Assembly (NCBI GenBank): GCA_947396885.1
Contig: OX377201.1
Span: 24,343,923 to 24,407,922 of the forward strand
Source: Heligmosomoides polygyrus polygyrus
Taxonomy: Eukaryota; Nematoda; Chromadorea; Rhabditida; Heligmosomidae
Direction of reading: 5' to 3'
DNA length: 64,000 bases
The position numbers were made by a program, and so were the translations under genes. The stretch's first letter is position 1. Every line of letters begins with the position of its first letter. The notes below the pieces were generated by a model. That model ran no database searches and was not told the origin of the DNA. It worked only from the letters and a program-made list of their open reading frames with translations. Shown piece by piece: positions 40,651 to 50,858 of the stretch.

Positions 40651-41218
40651 TAAAGCATTGATGAGACAGACTTTAAAGTTTGACAATAGTCGAAGATCTC
40701 TACCAATTTTCATCTGGTTCATAAGGAACATTATAAAGATTCTGAGCCGCTAAGTAAACCCACTATACTCCATAGTGCAAAAAGTGCAAAAAGTATTATA
40801 CCACAAAGAAGGAGCAAGCTGGCAGAAACTGCTACGTCAAAAACACTAGCATCACGTTGCCGGGGGGGGGGAGTGTCTTCTAAGGTGCTCGACAATGAGG
40901 TCCTCCGAGGTGAGCTCACCACCAGCAAGATTTGTTTTCAATGTGTGAAGAGTGTTTCGTTTTTTTATGATGCAGTGATGAGGTGAAGAAGTATTCCATG
41001 CTTAATTACACTGAAAAGGTAAAGAATACGAAATGCACCAAAGGACGTTGCCACTCTCGAGAGGGGCTCACACAGTGCATCACAAAATAAAAAACCTGTA
41101 GCAAGACGGTATGAATGACAATTTTTTGTCCAAGGTAAATTTACTATGACCTTTTTGGAACCGTCATAATTCAGCTAATTCAAGGATCCACTGGAATCGG
41201 AGGGGGGGGAGGGTGGGA

Positions 41219-41990
41219 ACATATTTATTTATTTATTTATTTATCACTACACGGATAACCATGCACAATAAGAACAACAGATGTCATTATAAACACAAGT
41301 GAAAGTCACTGTAAACAGGAAAAAAACAAAGCAAGCAACAAGAACCGATCGTAAATATGAAAACTACTAAGCTGCATCTTGAAGATATCGGTCAAGAAGT
41401 TTTTTGTATTGCCTTAATGATTTTTTAGATAACTTCAAAAATTCACAGCCATCATGGCAAGTGAAAAATTGAGATCGTATATTGCTTTTTGCTCTGGAAA
41501 ATTGAATCTTCCACTGGCCACCCCTTGTGTTCGATGAAGAAAAGGTATAGAACTCCTGAAGTGGAGTACGAGAAAAACCGTTTGACGTCTATATATCGTA
41601 ATTAAATCATATCTTCGCCTAGGACGTTCAAGGGAATGTAGATTGAGGAATCTGTTTCGTGAAGCCGGTGAAGGAATGGTGTTGTAATCACAGCCATGTT
41701 CTCGTATCCAAAAACATTGCGAGGTTGGAATCTGTTTTGCACAGATTCCAACCTCGCAATGTTTCGCTCATATTTCGGACTGAAAATTGTGGTGATATAT
41801 TCTAGAATAGGACTGACATACGACTTATAGGCAGTTAAAAGATGTATTGAATTTGTTCGCAAACATTTGAAGAGGCTGTCCACAATTCGTTCAGCTTTTT
41901 TGGGTATTATTTCAATATATTCCTTGAAAGAAAGTTGAGTATCCAACATAACAAAGTGATTTGCGTGTTGATCAGCTCCCTTGAGTTTTT
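41219..41990 (-). mobile_element. 5'-truncated CR1-like LINE
   Basis: The TTTA tract at 41222-41244 is the complement of the tail. Minus-strand frames give MLDTQLSFKEY, KAERIVDSLFKCLRTN, AYKSYVSPILEYITTIFSP and ERNIARLESVQNRF, matching the region after the RT core of CR1 ORF2, then a C-terminal remnant. A 24-bp perfect hairpin (41712-41764) interrupts the normal sequence after VQNRF. Confidence 0.82.
41712..41764. repeat. 24-bp perfect inverted repeat with 5-nt loop
   Basis: Arms 41712-41735 and 41741-41764, loop TTTGC, no mismatch. Inside a LINE fragment. A local inverted duplication, probably from template switching. Confidence 0.85.
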
Positions 41991-44114
41991 ACTGTAGCTT
42001 GAAATGCTATTCCTTGATGCGAGGGCTTTCATTTAAATTCAGGGAATGTGGCTATGCGGCATGTGCTGACGTACATAATTGGCCCCTCATTATTGCCTCC
42101 TACCGCCCAGGATAAATCCATATTTCATACACAGGAAAAATTGTGATTTAAGGCTTATATGAATAAGACAATTTAAAAACAGGAAAAGGACGTTAAAAAT
42201 GTTGCATGCAAAAAGTGAAAGAAGTTCTAAGTATTTGAGGCCAGAAGATGAAAATGACTGAATCCTTCAGTCTTAACAAATAGATGCAAAATCAGGTTAA
42301 AGAGGCCTGTGGAGGTCTTCCCAGTGCAGGAAGGACAGCTGGATCATAAATGATTGTGTTAGGGTTGGGACAGTTGGGCAGGGCGTAGAGAGACTATTGA
42401 TTCTACGAAGCAACAGTTGTTCACCAGAGAGACAGCGAGGTTCACTGAAGAGTTCACGTTCACCCCCGTGATTCTGGACGCCTTCTTCAGAAGTCTTGAG
42501 AAGATTTATAGCGTCAATGCGCCCAACGAGTTTTGACGTTTCACATAGAAAAAGGAGATGTTGAAACTGCGAGAGAACCAGTGCATTGATCGCGCATAAT
42601 CGTTCTTACAATGATTTTATAAAAACAAAATAGAGTTCAGCAAAAAAAAAGAAAACCTAAACAGAAGCTTACCTCTTAAGCCATTAACTTTCAAAAGAGA
42701 TCACAGATGAATTTATACCTTTCTCACGTCAAATTAGACACTTTTAAAATCAAATTGGATACTTTTGGAAAAAATTGGAGACGTTTTATTTCAAATTTAA
42801 CATCCACCGAATTAATACGATTTTCTGCTACATAACACTATATGGAGGCTCTGCAAGAAAGCTGGAACAATTTCTTGTCCAAGGAAAATTCAGTATGAAA
42901 TTTTTGAAGCTCCAATAACTACCCCAATAACTAAGCGCACTGTCTGAAGTTCTCTTTAAAAAATTAGCTGCAAGGAAAAATTGCGATTTAAAGTTTATTT
43001 TATGTCTTAAAAAACGGACATGCTCCAGAGTACTCAATGAAAGGCTCGCGCCATGCATCCGCTGAGACCTCTACGATTTCAATTTGATTCATTGTATAAA
43101 TGCTGCTTACTTGAAACATTGAAGTGAAGATATGTGTTTTTTACAATTATTTCTTTTGTATCGCTGACAAACGCGTAATTCAACGCAAACAAAATTTTTG
43201 CTGTCAAGCAAACGAAAATCGCGCCGATCTGGCCCAAAGCATGGCGTAAGCTCCTATTTATTTCTTTATTTACACGAGTACGTGTACAATCGTGTATAGA
43301 AAATCACCAAACGAGAAAAGCAAATACAATTTACACATATTATCTAGCTGGAAAAGTAAATGATGGAGACGTCTAAGGCATCCGTAAGTTATGACTTCGG
43401 ATATAATTTCAAACATTTTTTGACAGCTTCATAGTTTCCAGAATAATTCTGTTTTTTGCGAAGCTTCTTCTATGCAGGGGAAGTCAAGCAGGACACTCGT
43501 CAAAGAAAACTTGACGCTTTTGAAATTGAACTGAACGTCCTCCAAATCAAAACGAGCTTCTACTACATTTGAATAGAAGCTCTTCAGAACTACCGGAGCA
43601 ATTTCATCTACCCCAATTGAACGAATGCACCATTTCCAGTTTAAGAAATTTTTATTTGTTCAAAAAGAAAGCGATGACTTCAAGTTTTTTTTTAAACGCG
43701 GTAAAGCTGTGTTACTACCTGTGTTTCCATTCCTTTGCTAAATAAAAAAGTTTTTGCTTCAATTTTAGCATAGTAAATGACAGAGTTAGTAACACAACTT
43801 TCCTGCGCTTTGAAACAAACTTCAAGATATTGTTTTCTTTTTAAAAATAAAAATTTAAGCAAAAGCAAAAAGTTACTCCATCCGCTATGGAGAACTTTTA
43901 TTGAAATATGGTAGAAGCTCGTTTTGATTTGGAAGGCGTTCAGTTGATTCGAAAGTATCAAGCTTGCTTTGATGAGTGTTCCATTTGACGAGGAGGTGGC
44001 ATCTCTTGCCGCCTTGTTCAGGATGGAGTGCAAAAACAGGAAATGAAGGCAAGAAATGGAGAAAAATGCACAGGCGAAGGGCTGACAGAAGGTGTAATCT
44101 AGGAGTTGGACACG
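41991..44114. other. AT-rich spacer
   Basis: No gene recognised. Some phrases recur between 41110-41180, 42835-42990 and 43600-43920 (for example TTGTCCAAGGxAAATT), suggesting diverged copies of an unnamed repeat. Confidence 0.35.
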
Positions 44115-44625
44115 TTTATTCCTGCATCACCTTTCTTCAGATTAACCTGCGAACACTGTTTTCTGATACACGCTCAAAAACGGCCAGTATTCGCTGTACT
44201 CACTATGAACACGACGTCGTTAGCGAAGCTGGTGCAGTTATCGTCCAGCGATCTTCTTTCTCATGGCTTCCCATTCCAGATCTCTTATGACAATTTCGAG
44301 GGTGGCGCTGAAGAGTCTTAGGGTTATGATCTTTGCCGAACCTCCTCTTCACTTTGACGTTGACGTCGTTGCAGAATAGTGAGATCTTTGCTCCGCTGAA
44401 TAGTTCCCGAAGAACGTTGATGTACTAAATGTACCTAAACACTGGAGCACCATCAGTGACCAGCATCTCAACGAGGACTTCAGCTGCTAGTTGTAGTCTT
44501 GTGTTTCCTGTAGATGGAAGTGAACATTGACGGTGGAAGTCTCCCATGAACTCCAATTCTTCTTGCATCTGCGCAATCCAGTCAGCTCGATTTCCACACA
44601 GATTGCCTTCAAAACGCATTATATA
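44115..44625 (-). mobile_element. Diverged RTE fragment (RT domain)
   Basis: Minus strand: AAEVLVEMLVTDGAPVFRYI, NVLRELFSGAKISLFCNDVN, then a frameshifted VRQGD/FADD region, parallel to [20 protein letters not shown] and [12 protein letters not shown] of the intact RTE. Older than other copies. Confidence 0.7.
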
Positions 44626-44729
44626 TTGGGCCGTCCAATTCTCAACACCTTGACCTAGGCGACCGTATTTGGTCCTCGGATGTCGGCGACTATATATGGA
44701 GTGTGGAGCTCCGAAGACCTTTCCTTAAT

Positions 44730-45400
44730 TGCTGAATCTTCTCCCACACCGATCATCGTCCTTCCCATTCCTCGCTCGCAATGCTGCTCGCTTGTTCATA
44801 CTGCTTCCGTATAGCCCAGGTCTCGAGGCGTATATTAGGGCAGGAAGAACGGTAGAGTCGAATAAGTGGGCACGGAGTCGAACGTTCTTCGTCTTGTTCA
44901 CTTCTTCGACGCTCTTGAAAGCTCACCAAGCCGCTCGAAACCTCCTGCTCAGCTCAGGCGCCTGGTCGTTGGCAATATTGACTTCGTGACCCAGATACAC
45001 GTAGCTGGAGCATTCGGAGATGTTCGTTCCGTTGAGCGAGAATGGGGCATCAGAAACTTGTTCGTTCATCATGAACATCGTATTCGTGAGATTCAGCTGC
45101 AGTCCAACGTTCCCACATACACGATCGAAGTCGGCCAGCATTTGCTCCGCCTGGCTAATGTTCGGTGTTCGTGTGAGCACAATGTCGTCAGCAAAACGAG
45201 GATGGTGCAGCTGCAGGCCGTCGGTCTTCACTTCTATGTCTTTCCGTTCCTCGTTTTGTGTTGCGATCACGACAATGACGCTGAAGAGCTGAGGGGTTAT
45301 GTGTCTTCCCTGGTGATCCCTTTCTTTACGTTGATGCCGTCCACGTAGGGAAAGGTTGTAGAGTGATGAGATCTTGCTCGCGAATCCGCTAAGAAGCTCG
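44730..45400 (-). mobile_element. RTE fragment (RT core and following region)
   Basis: Minus strand: [76 protein letters not shown], then [20 protein letters not shown] in another frame. FADD is kept but the fragment lacks all upstream domains. Confidence 0.85.
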
Positions 45401-45981
45401 CAGAATTGTTTAGTAGAGTAGGCTTCTCAACAGCAACTGCGCGAAGATGACACATTCCACAACCACGATGTTAAGTTTCTGTTTTAATCCAAATCAAATC
45501 AATAATTTGAAAGAAATTTCAATCAAATCCGAAGAATGTAAAAGTAATGAGGAAACTGAAAGAGTTGTTCACGCATGAGTGCAAACGATCACGAGGTATA
45601 AAAGAAAACCATCTGTTTCAGAAATTTCTGACGCACAACGCAACATGACGACTAAACGTATTCAAACACCAAACCACACTAGACTGTGGAAATAAACCGC
45701 ATGCCCGAATTTCACGAATTTAATCCTCCTGTGGAAGCCCCACTTTGACGCAGTGTCCGACGGCATTAACATACAAATCAGCTGGATTTTGCGCGAACAC
45801 TAGGAGGGTCATCAAACAAAAGTGTCTCCATGACGGAACAACTGCGAAGTACTGTTGCGAGATGGTTTTTTATAATCAACGGATTACATAGAAAGGAAGT
45901 GTCTCAATGTCCGCCCGAACGGTAGCAACGAATGCTATAGTAAGAATCTTCATCCTTCAGAGTGGAAAAGAACTGGCTGCG

Positions 45982-46056
45982 TGGCCTAGATGGTGCAGTG
46001 GTAGAGTAGCTGCCTCGTAGGAGTTATTTCGAGGGTACGATCCCCATAAGGTTACG
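45982..46056 (+). pseudogene. tRNA-like sequence
   Basis: TGGTGCAGTGGTAGAG is a good A box; GAGGGTACGATCCCC is a B box with one change. The acceptor stem (GGCCT ... AAGGTT) pairs only partly. Likely a decayed tRNA or tRNA-SINE head. Confidence 0.5.
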
Positions 46057-47690
46057 TTTCTGCAATTGCACCCTTTCTCGAATTTCTCTTGAGTAAAGTT
46101 TCCTGAAGGCCTTCGTCTTCCACTCGCATGTCGTTGTCCACAACCTTCCCTCTGACTCGCTGAAATAGGACTTGAATATAGGGGTTAAGGTTCACGGAAC
46201 TGAAACTTGAATGAAATACATATTTGTGTATAATTATGTATTTGAAGGTTGTGCCACCGGTGCACCGGCTGCTGTGTCATTCTCGCCTGCAGAGGCTCAT
46301 TAAATTCGCATGGTGCAAAGCTGGTTCAGCAGCTTTGCAGGTTGCTTCGAAAACCTGAGTAGAGTGGCATTTCAGAAAGACCACGGCCAGTGTCATACGT
46401 CGCTATCCTAGGGCTGGGTTTATTCTAGAAAACAGATTCGTGAGAATGACGTTTCTTGCCGACTGTGCCATACATGGCCAGAGAGGCGCACCTCACAGTC
46501 GGCTTACATAGATTCGTCACTTTCACGTATTTCATTGCACTTTTGTCATAGAACTGAGGTAAAGTGTTGCCATGCAGCTGTTCAAACATCGCTGTTTTGT
46601 GGAGCAACGTATCAAAGAGCACTCGGAGGAACAACTTCGAATTTCAGATTTCATTCGTTTCCCACGTGCCGACAACAGAGAGTATCGTTGTTGTGTGCAT
46701 CAACAGCATTGAATATTCATTCCATAAAAAACTAGACGCATTTCTACACGGGAATTTTAATGTGAGATCAAAATAAATGTAAATATTGGCCAGCCAGAAC
46801 TCACTGCTTTCACTGAGCGCCGCAACGATGGTCTTCGCTACCTCTGTGGTAACAAACCTAATCTGTCCTACCTTTCAGTGAATTCACTTGTTTCCAATTT
46901 TCAGGTCATTGTCGTACTACTCCAAGTCGGGCACTTAGCCAACGGTGGGTCTGCATTGAATCTCGTTTAACAGATTACTTGCTTCATCACTACGAACGCA
47001 GTATCGGACTGACATCGTTGCCGAACCTCTCTGCTAGAACTTAAACCTCACCTTTAAGGCTTACAAGTTGGTCACTTTTCTGTGAAATAGAGAGAATGTA
47101 AATGCAATTCCATGTGACCAGACTCCATTTATGTGGTTTCAATTGTTTCACAACATAAATCATGACGTCCGATGCGTGGCGTGGGAGAGAAAATTTGGAG
47201 GCAGCTCCAAAAAAATGTCTTCAACATTTGAAATACGTGCAATTTTCCAAATATCAGCATCACTTCTGCTAGGGCATTTCAAAAATTATGTCAAATTTAA
47301 ACCACGGTCACCAGTTTATCAGTTTAATACATAGACGGCAATGCCGCTCAATGGTGCGCGGTGGTCTAGTTAGTTGAGAAGGACGGCATCGTGTCCATCC
47401 AAATTTCGCGTGGAAGGATTATTTGGAATAGTAAACATGGTGCCAATGTCCGTTGTATCGATTGATCGGTTGGTATTCTGTCAAATTGATAACTGCAGTT
47501 TTCGTGTCGGGACCTTCGATTTTGCGCAAAGTCCCTGTGGAGGGTTATTTGAGAAGCTGGACACAAATCTCACGTTTTTTTTCGGAATTTCATTAAATTT
47601 CACATCTGTGACAATCTACTTTCTTCAGCGCACAAAAAATAATCTCCTAACTGTTCCTCTTCGGTTTAATTACCCAAGTTTGGGAGTTTT
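46057..47690. other. Spacer
   Basis: No gene confirmed. A tRNA-like GCGCGGTGGTCTAGTTAG at 47355 hints at another SINE head. Several open frames of 60-70 codons have no coding signature. Confidence 0.35.
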
Positions 47691-47739
47691 CCGTGACCGC
47701 TGCCTCCCAACAGTCCAAGTCTCCAACAAATCAACAGAA

Positions 47740-47992
47740 ATGGATAGACAACAGTCCGGATGCTCCGGCAACTTGCCATATCAGTGCACCGAAGAAGACG
47801 TCGGCAATCTATTCAGTCGAGCCAGTCAAGTCACCAACGTCAGAATCGTCAAGGATCGAGAAACCGGCTGCGCAAAGGGTCTCGGCTTTCGCGAGTTCGC
47901 GGAAGCGGCCGGCGCCGAGAATGCCGTCAAAACCCTCAACGGAATCGACTTCAATGGGCATTCTCTGCGTGTGAACCACGCCAGCAGAAACT
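47740..47992 (+). pseudogene. RRM retrocopy resembling CstF-64 (CSTF2)
   Basis: ATG 47740 opens MDRQQSGCSGNLPYQCTEED then SRASQVTNVRIVKDRETG, CAKGLGFREF, NAVKTLNGIDFNGHSLRVN and a stop right after the RRM. It resembles the single N-terminal RRM of the cleavage stimulation factor 64-kDa subunit, where RNP2 is VFVGNxPY and RNP1 is KGxGFCEF. Here RNP2 has lost VFV and RNP1 has Arg for Cys. There is no intron and no hinge or C-terminal domain. A truncated retrocopy is the best reading; a short functional RRM protein cannot be excluded. Confidence 0.6.
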
Positions 47993-47999
47993 GATCTCT

Positions 48000-49323
48000 T
48001 CTGGTATTCGTCTTGTATTCGTTGCCTTATATAGATGACTTAAACTATGACTTGAATCCGCAAATAGACGAAGTTCTGGCTAGATCGGTGACCCTATCCC
48101 CGTCATGTCGTCTCCCAACCAAATCACTTAGTTCACGTAGCCCACGTAGCTTGCTTACCGCTACCTATCGCAGTTGGCTGATATTTGAAAAGAGAGCGTG
48201 ATATTCGTGATCAGCACCTCCAATAACCCCTTAGACGAAGTTCAGTACAACGGTGAGTGTGGCACGACCACCATAGTTATCGATTTGGGAGATAAGTTTG
48301 CGCACCGTCCAAACAGACACCACCATCGTGCTCCTCATCTCAAATTATCCTTTGGAAGAAGTTTGGGTCACAGGATCGCGTCTCATACTTGCGTAGTGCG
48401 CTTCGTCCCACGGGACAACACGCGGAAATCGCTCTCGTCGTCAACGTGTTAAATGATAACTATGGAATCTTTATAACTTTATGAAGTGTTATTGTTAATG
48501 AAACTCGTAATATCTAAAATCGTGAAATTGCGGGGCCGTCTGGCTATGGTAATAAACGTCTATTTGCTATACAAATTCACGAGACACTTTCTGAAACAAT
48601 ATGAAGCTCTATGGAGTTCTGTAAAACCTACAGAGCACACATTCTTTCCTTGCTCGTTCACCTACCTGATAGTCGAATTCTCAGCGTGCGGTTCATCAAC
48701 ACTGTCTCTCCAAACATTTTTAATTTCACTGACTCAACTTTCCACCGGACTGCCGATAGGTTTTTCTCGACTGGAAGGTATGGCGGTTTTGTAAATTGTG
48801 GATACAGAATGGAGGAATCCCTGAGTCAAGCTAAAAACAACGATTTTTGGGTACCAATCCTCTTCGAAATGCATTTATGACACACATAGAGCTACCTATT
48901 TCAAGAAAATTTTCCTAATGTCGTACAAGGTGCAAGTACATATGCACTTGAAATCGACTTCTTCTCGAATAGGCACCTCATCTCTCCCACATGAAACTTA
49001 TCAGTGTATACCTCCCATTCGCGATTTGTCTACAGATAAGGAGTCCCGCTTTCTGCTTGACAACTCCCCTTATGTGAAGCAGTACGCTTCATCAATTTTA
49101 ACATAAATATCATGACTGAATACGTTTTGAGTAGTTTGATTTGTTTCCGGGCCTATAAATCCAATGTTGGGCTCGTAAGCAAAAACAGTAAAACCGCATT
49201 AGACACGTGAAACAACCTTCATTTTGAAAAGTCCAAACAAATTGCTAACACATAAATATTTTTTAAAGAAATCATGATAATTTAAAATTTTAAAATCTTC
49301 TTGCTGTAGGTAGTGGAAAATAA
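48000..49323. other. Spacer
   Basis: No gene recognised. GTGATCAGCACCTCCAATAA near 48208 matches a phrase near 7156, an unnamed dispersed repeat. Confidence 0.35.
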
Positions 49324-49325
49324 TA

Positions 49326-50219
49326 TTAGGTTGGCAACTAATTTCGTGGACTCTCAAGCGCCTTCAACAAAGGTGTTCATAAACAAATAACAAATAACAG
49401 TTTTCAACCAAAGTAAGATCTGTTGGAACGCGGGACTGCTTCTCATTTATCAGCTACCTGGCCCATCCCACAGCTGTAGAATTCCTGTGCTTCTGAAGCC
49501 AAGAATCCTTGGAGGTGCATATTGACATGGTCCACATCAATAATTCGTCCTCCAACCAAGAAGTGCTGCTGCGAGCTGTGAAGGTGCTAGTCATTTGGCG
49601 CACAGCCTGTGCTGTAAGCTGGGTGAGTTAGACGCTCCTAGCTAAGGTCTTCGATTTTTCGAAGCTCCCGATTCGTGGCGTGTGATCTGGCGTTATCTTG
49701 CTGATAGATAATTCCGCTCCTGAAAATCTGTCTGAACCGATTCCAGCGGAGTTCAGCCTACGCAAGGCCAGCTTGAGAAGAGTAGATTACAGCATTAATG
49801 CTGGAACCATTCTTGACGAGCTCCCAGAAGTTAATACCTTCTTGACACCACCAAACGGAGGGAACGTAGCGAACCGGACGCCTCAAAAAATAGAAGACCT
49901 TGACTGGGAGCGTCAAACTCATCCACCTTACAGCCCAGACCTTGCGCCGAGTGACTACCACATTTTTATTTCGGTGCAGTACTTCTTGGTTGGAAGACGA
50001 TTTAATAATGTGGACCGGGTCGAAATGCACCTCCAAAGATTCTTGGCCTTAGAAGCACAATAATTCTATGGCCGTGGGATACTCCAGCTACCTGATATGT
50101 GGGAAGCACTTCTGCGTTCTGAGGGATCTTATTTTAATTAAAGATTGTCATTAGTTATTTGTTAATAAATACTTTTTCTGAAGATTCTTGAGAGTCCACA
50201 AAATTAGTTGCCAACCTAA
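49326..50219. mobile_element. Palindromic mariner with TA target duplication
   Basis: 894 bp beginning TTAGGTTGGCAACTAATTT and ending with the complement of the same sequence, flanked by TA (49324-49325 and 50220-50221). The left half read on minus encodes a mariner C-terminal half: VWWCQEGINFWELVKNGSSI, IIYQQDNARSHATNRELRKI, HFLVGG. The right half on plus encodes the same region again: KIEDLDWERQTHPPYSPDLA, SDYHIF, FLVGRRFNN. Each half ends at an outward copy of the same 3' terminus, and the 5' half of the transposase is absent. Stops are present in the left half. Confidence 0.9.
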
Positions 50220-50233
50220 TAGATTAATAAAAT

Positions 50234-50310
50234 TAGACATTGTTACAGAATGATTTGTTGTGAGCAAAACTCTTGTGCTAGGCGGGACTCGAAATCACAG
50301 CAGTTCGTTC
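50234..50310 (-). mobile_element. tRNA-like repeat A, partial copy 3
   Basis: On minus: TTCGAGTCCCGCCTAGCACA, AGAGTTTTG, then CATTCTGTAACAATG. Only the T arm and tail survive; adjacent to the palindromic mariner. Confidence 0.55.
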
Positions 50311-50449
50311 CTCACCGAACTCGTTCGGACCATGTGCTTCGGAGTTGCCATTTCAAGATGAACGCTACATGGAACGGCTAAAGCACCGAATTTTAATAGG
50401 GTGATACACGAAGCAACTCAGTAGATGAAACCCTTATTTAAAGTGTTTT

Positions 50450-50725
50450 CCGAGGTGGGCGCGTCGATTAGTTAGTGGAGTCAACAGCTTACGCGAGCAC
50501 TCTGAATCAAGATTTGGGTCTGATCTAGGCCAACCAATACTTCTATCACTTCGGTGTTGCCAACCTTGCTTAGGAAGGTCAAAGCGCGATTTACTCATAG
50601 CCTGGTAACCGAAAGTCATATCGCAGGCCAAGTACACAACCGAACTGACTCCACGATATCCCATAAAATTAGGATGTTCTGCTAGTTTTCCAAAAGAATT
50701 GGTTATCGATAGTATTCATCCTTTA
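50450..50725 (+). mobile_element. SINE family C, highly diverged copy
   Basis: The order of blocks (head, CCAACCxxGCTTAGGAAGG, CACGATATCCCATAAAA, CTTTATTT tail) follows the family, but identity is low. Confidence 0.5.
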
Positions 50726-50810
50726 TTTGATACGCCATGATAGATTTTGTGGTGCATTCGAGAGCCATTGATCGCCTTCTTCTTTCTTCTCCATTTGTAA
50801 TGGTTTTCAG

Positions 50811-50858
50811 CTCAAACCAACGCAACGACTGCAACAGCAACTTCTACCACACCGGCAG
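50811..50858 (+). other. Possible 48-nt Thr-rich exon
   Basis: Bounded by GGTTTTCAG and GTAAATTC, good nematode splice signals. One frame reads QTNATTATATSTTPA. No neighbouring exons were found, so this is weak. Confidence 0.25.

Noticed and set aside
50811..50858. Confident mucin-like gene exon
   Set aside because: Only one short exon with splice sites and no partner exons; kept at low confidence.
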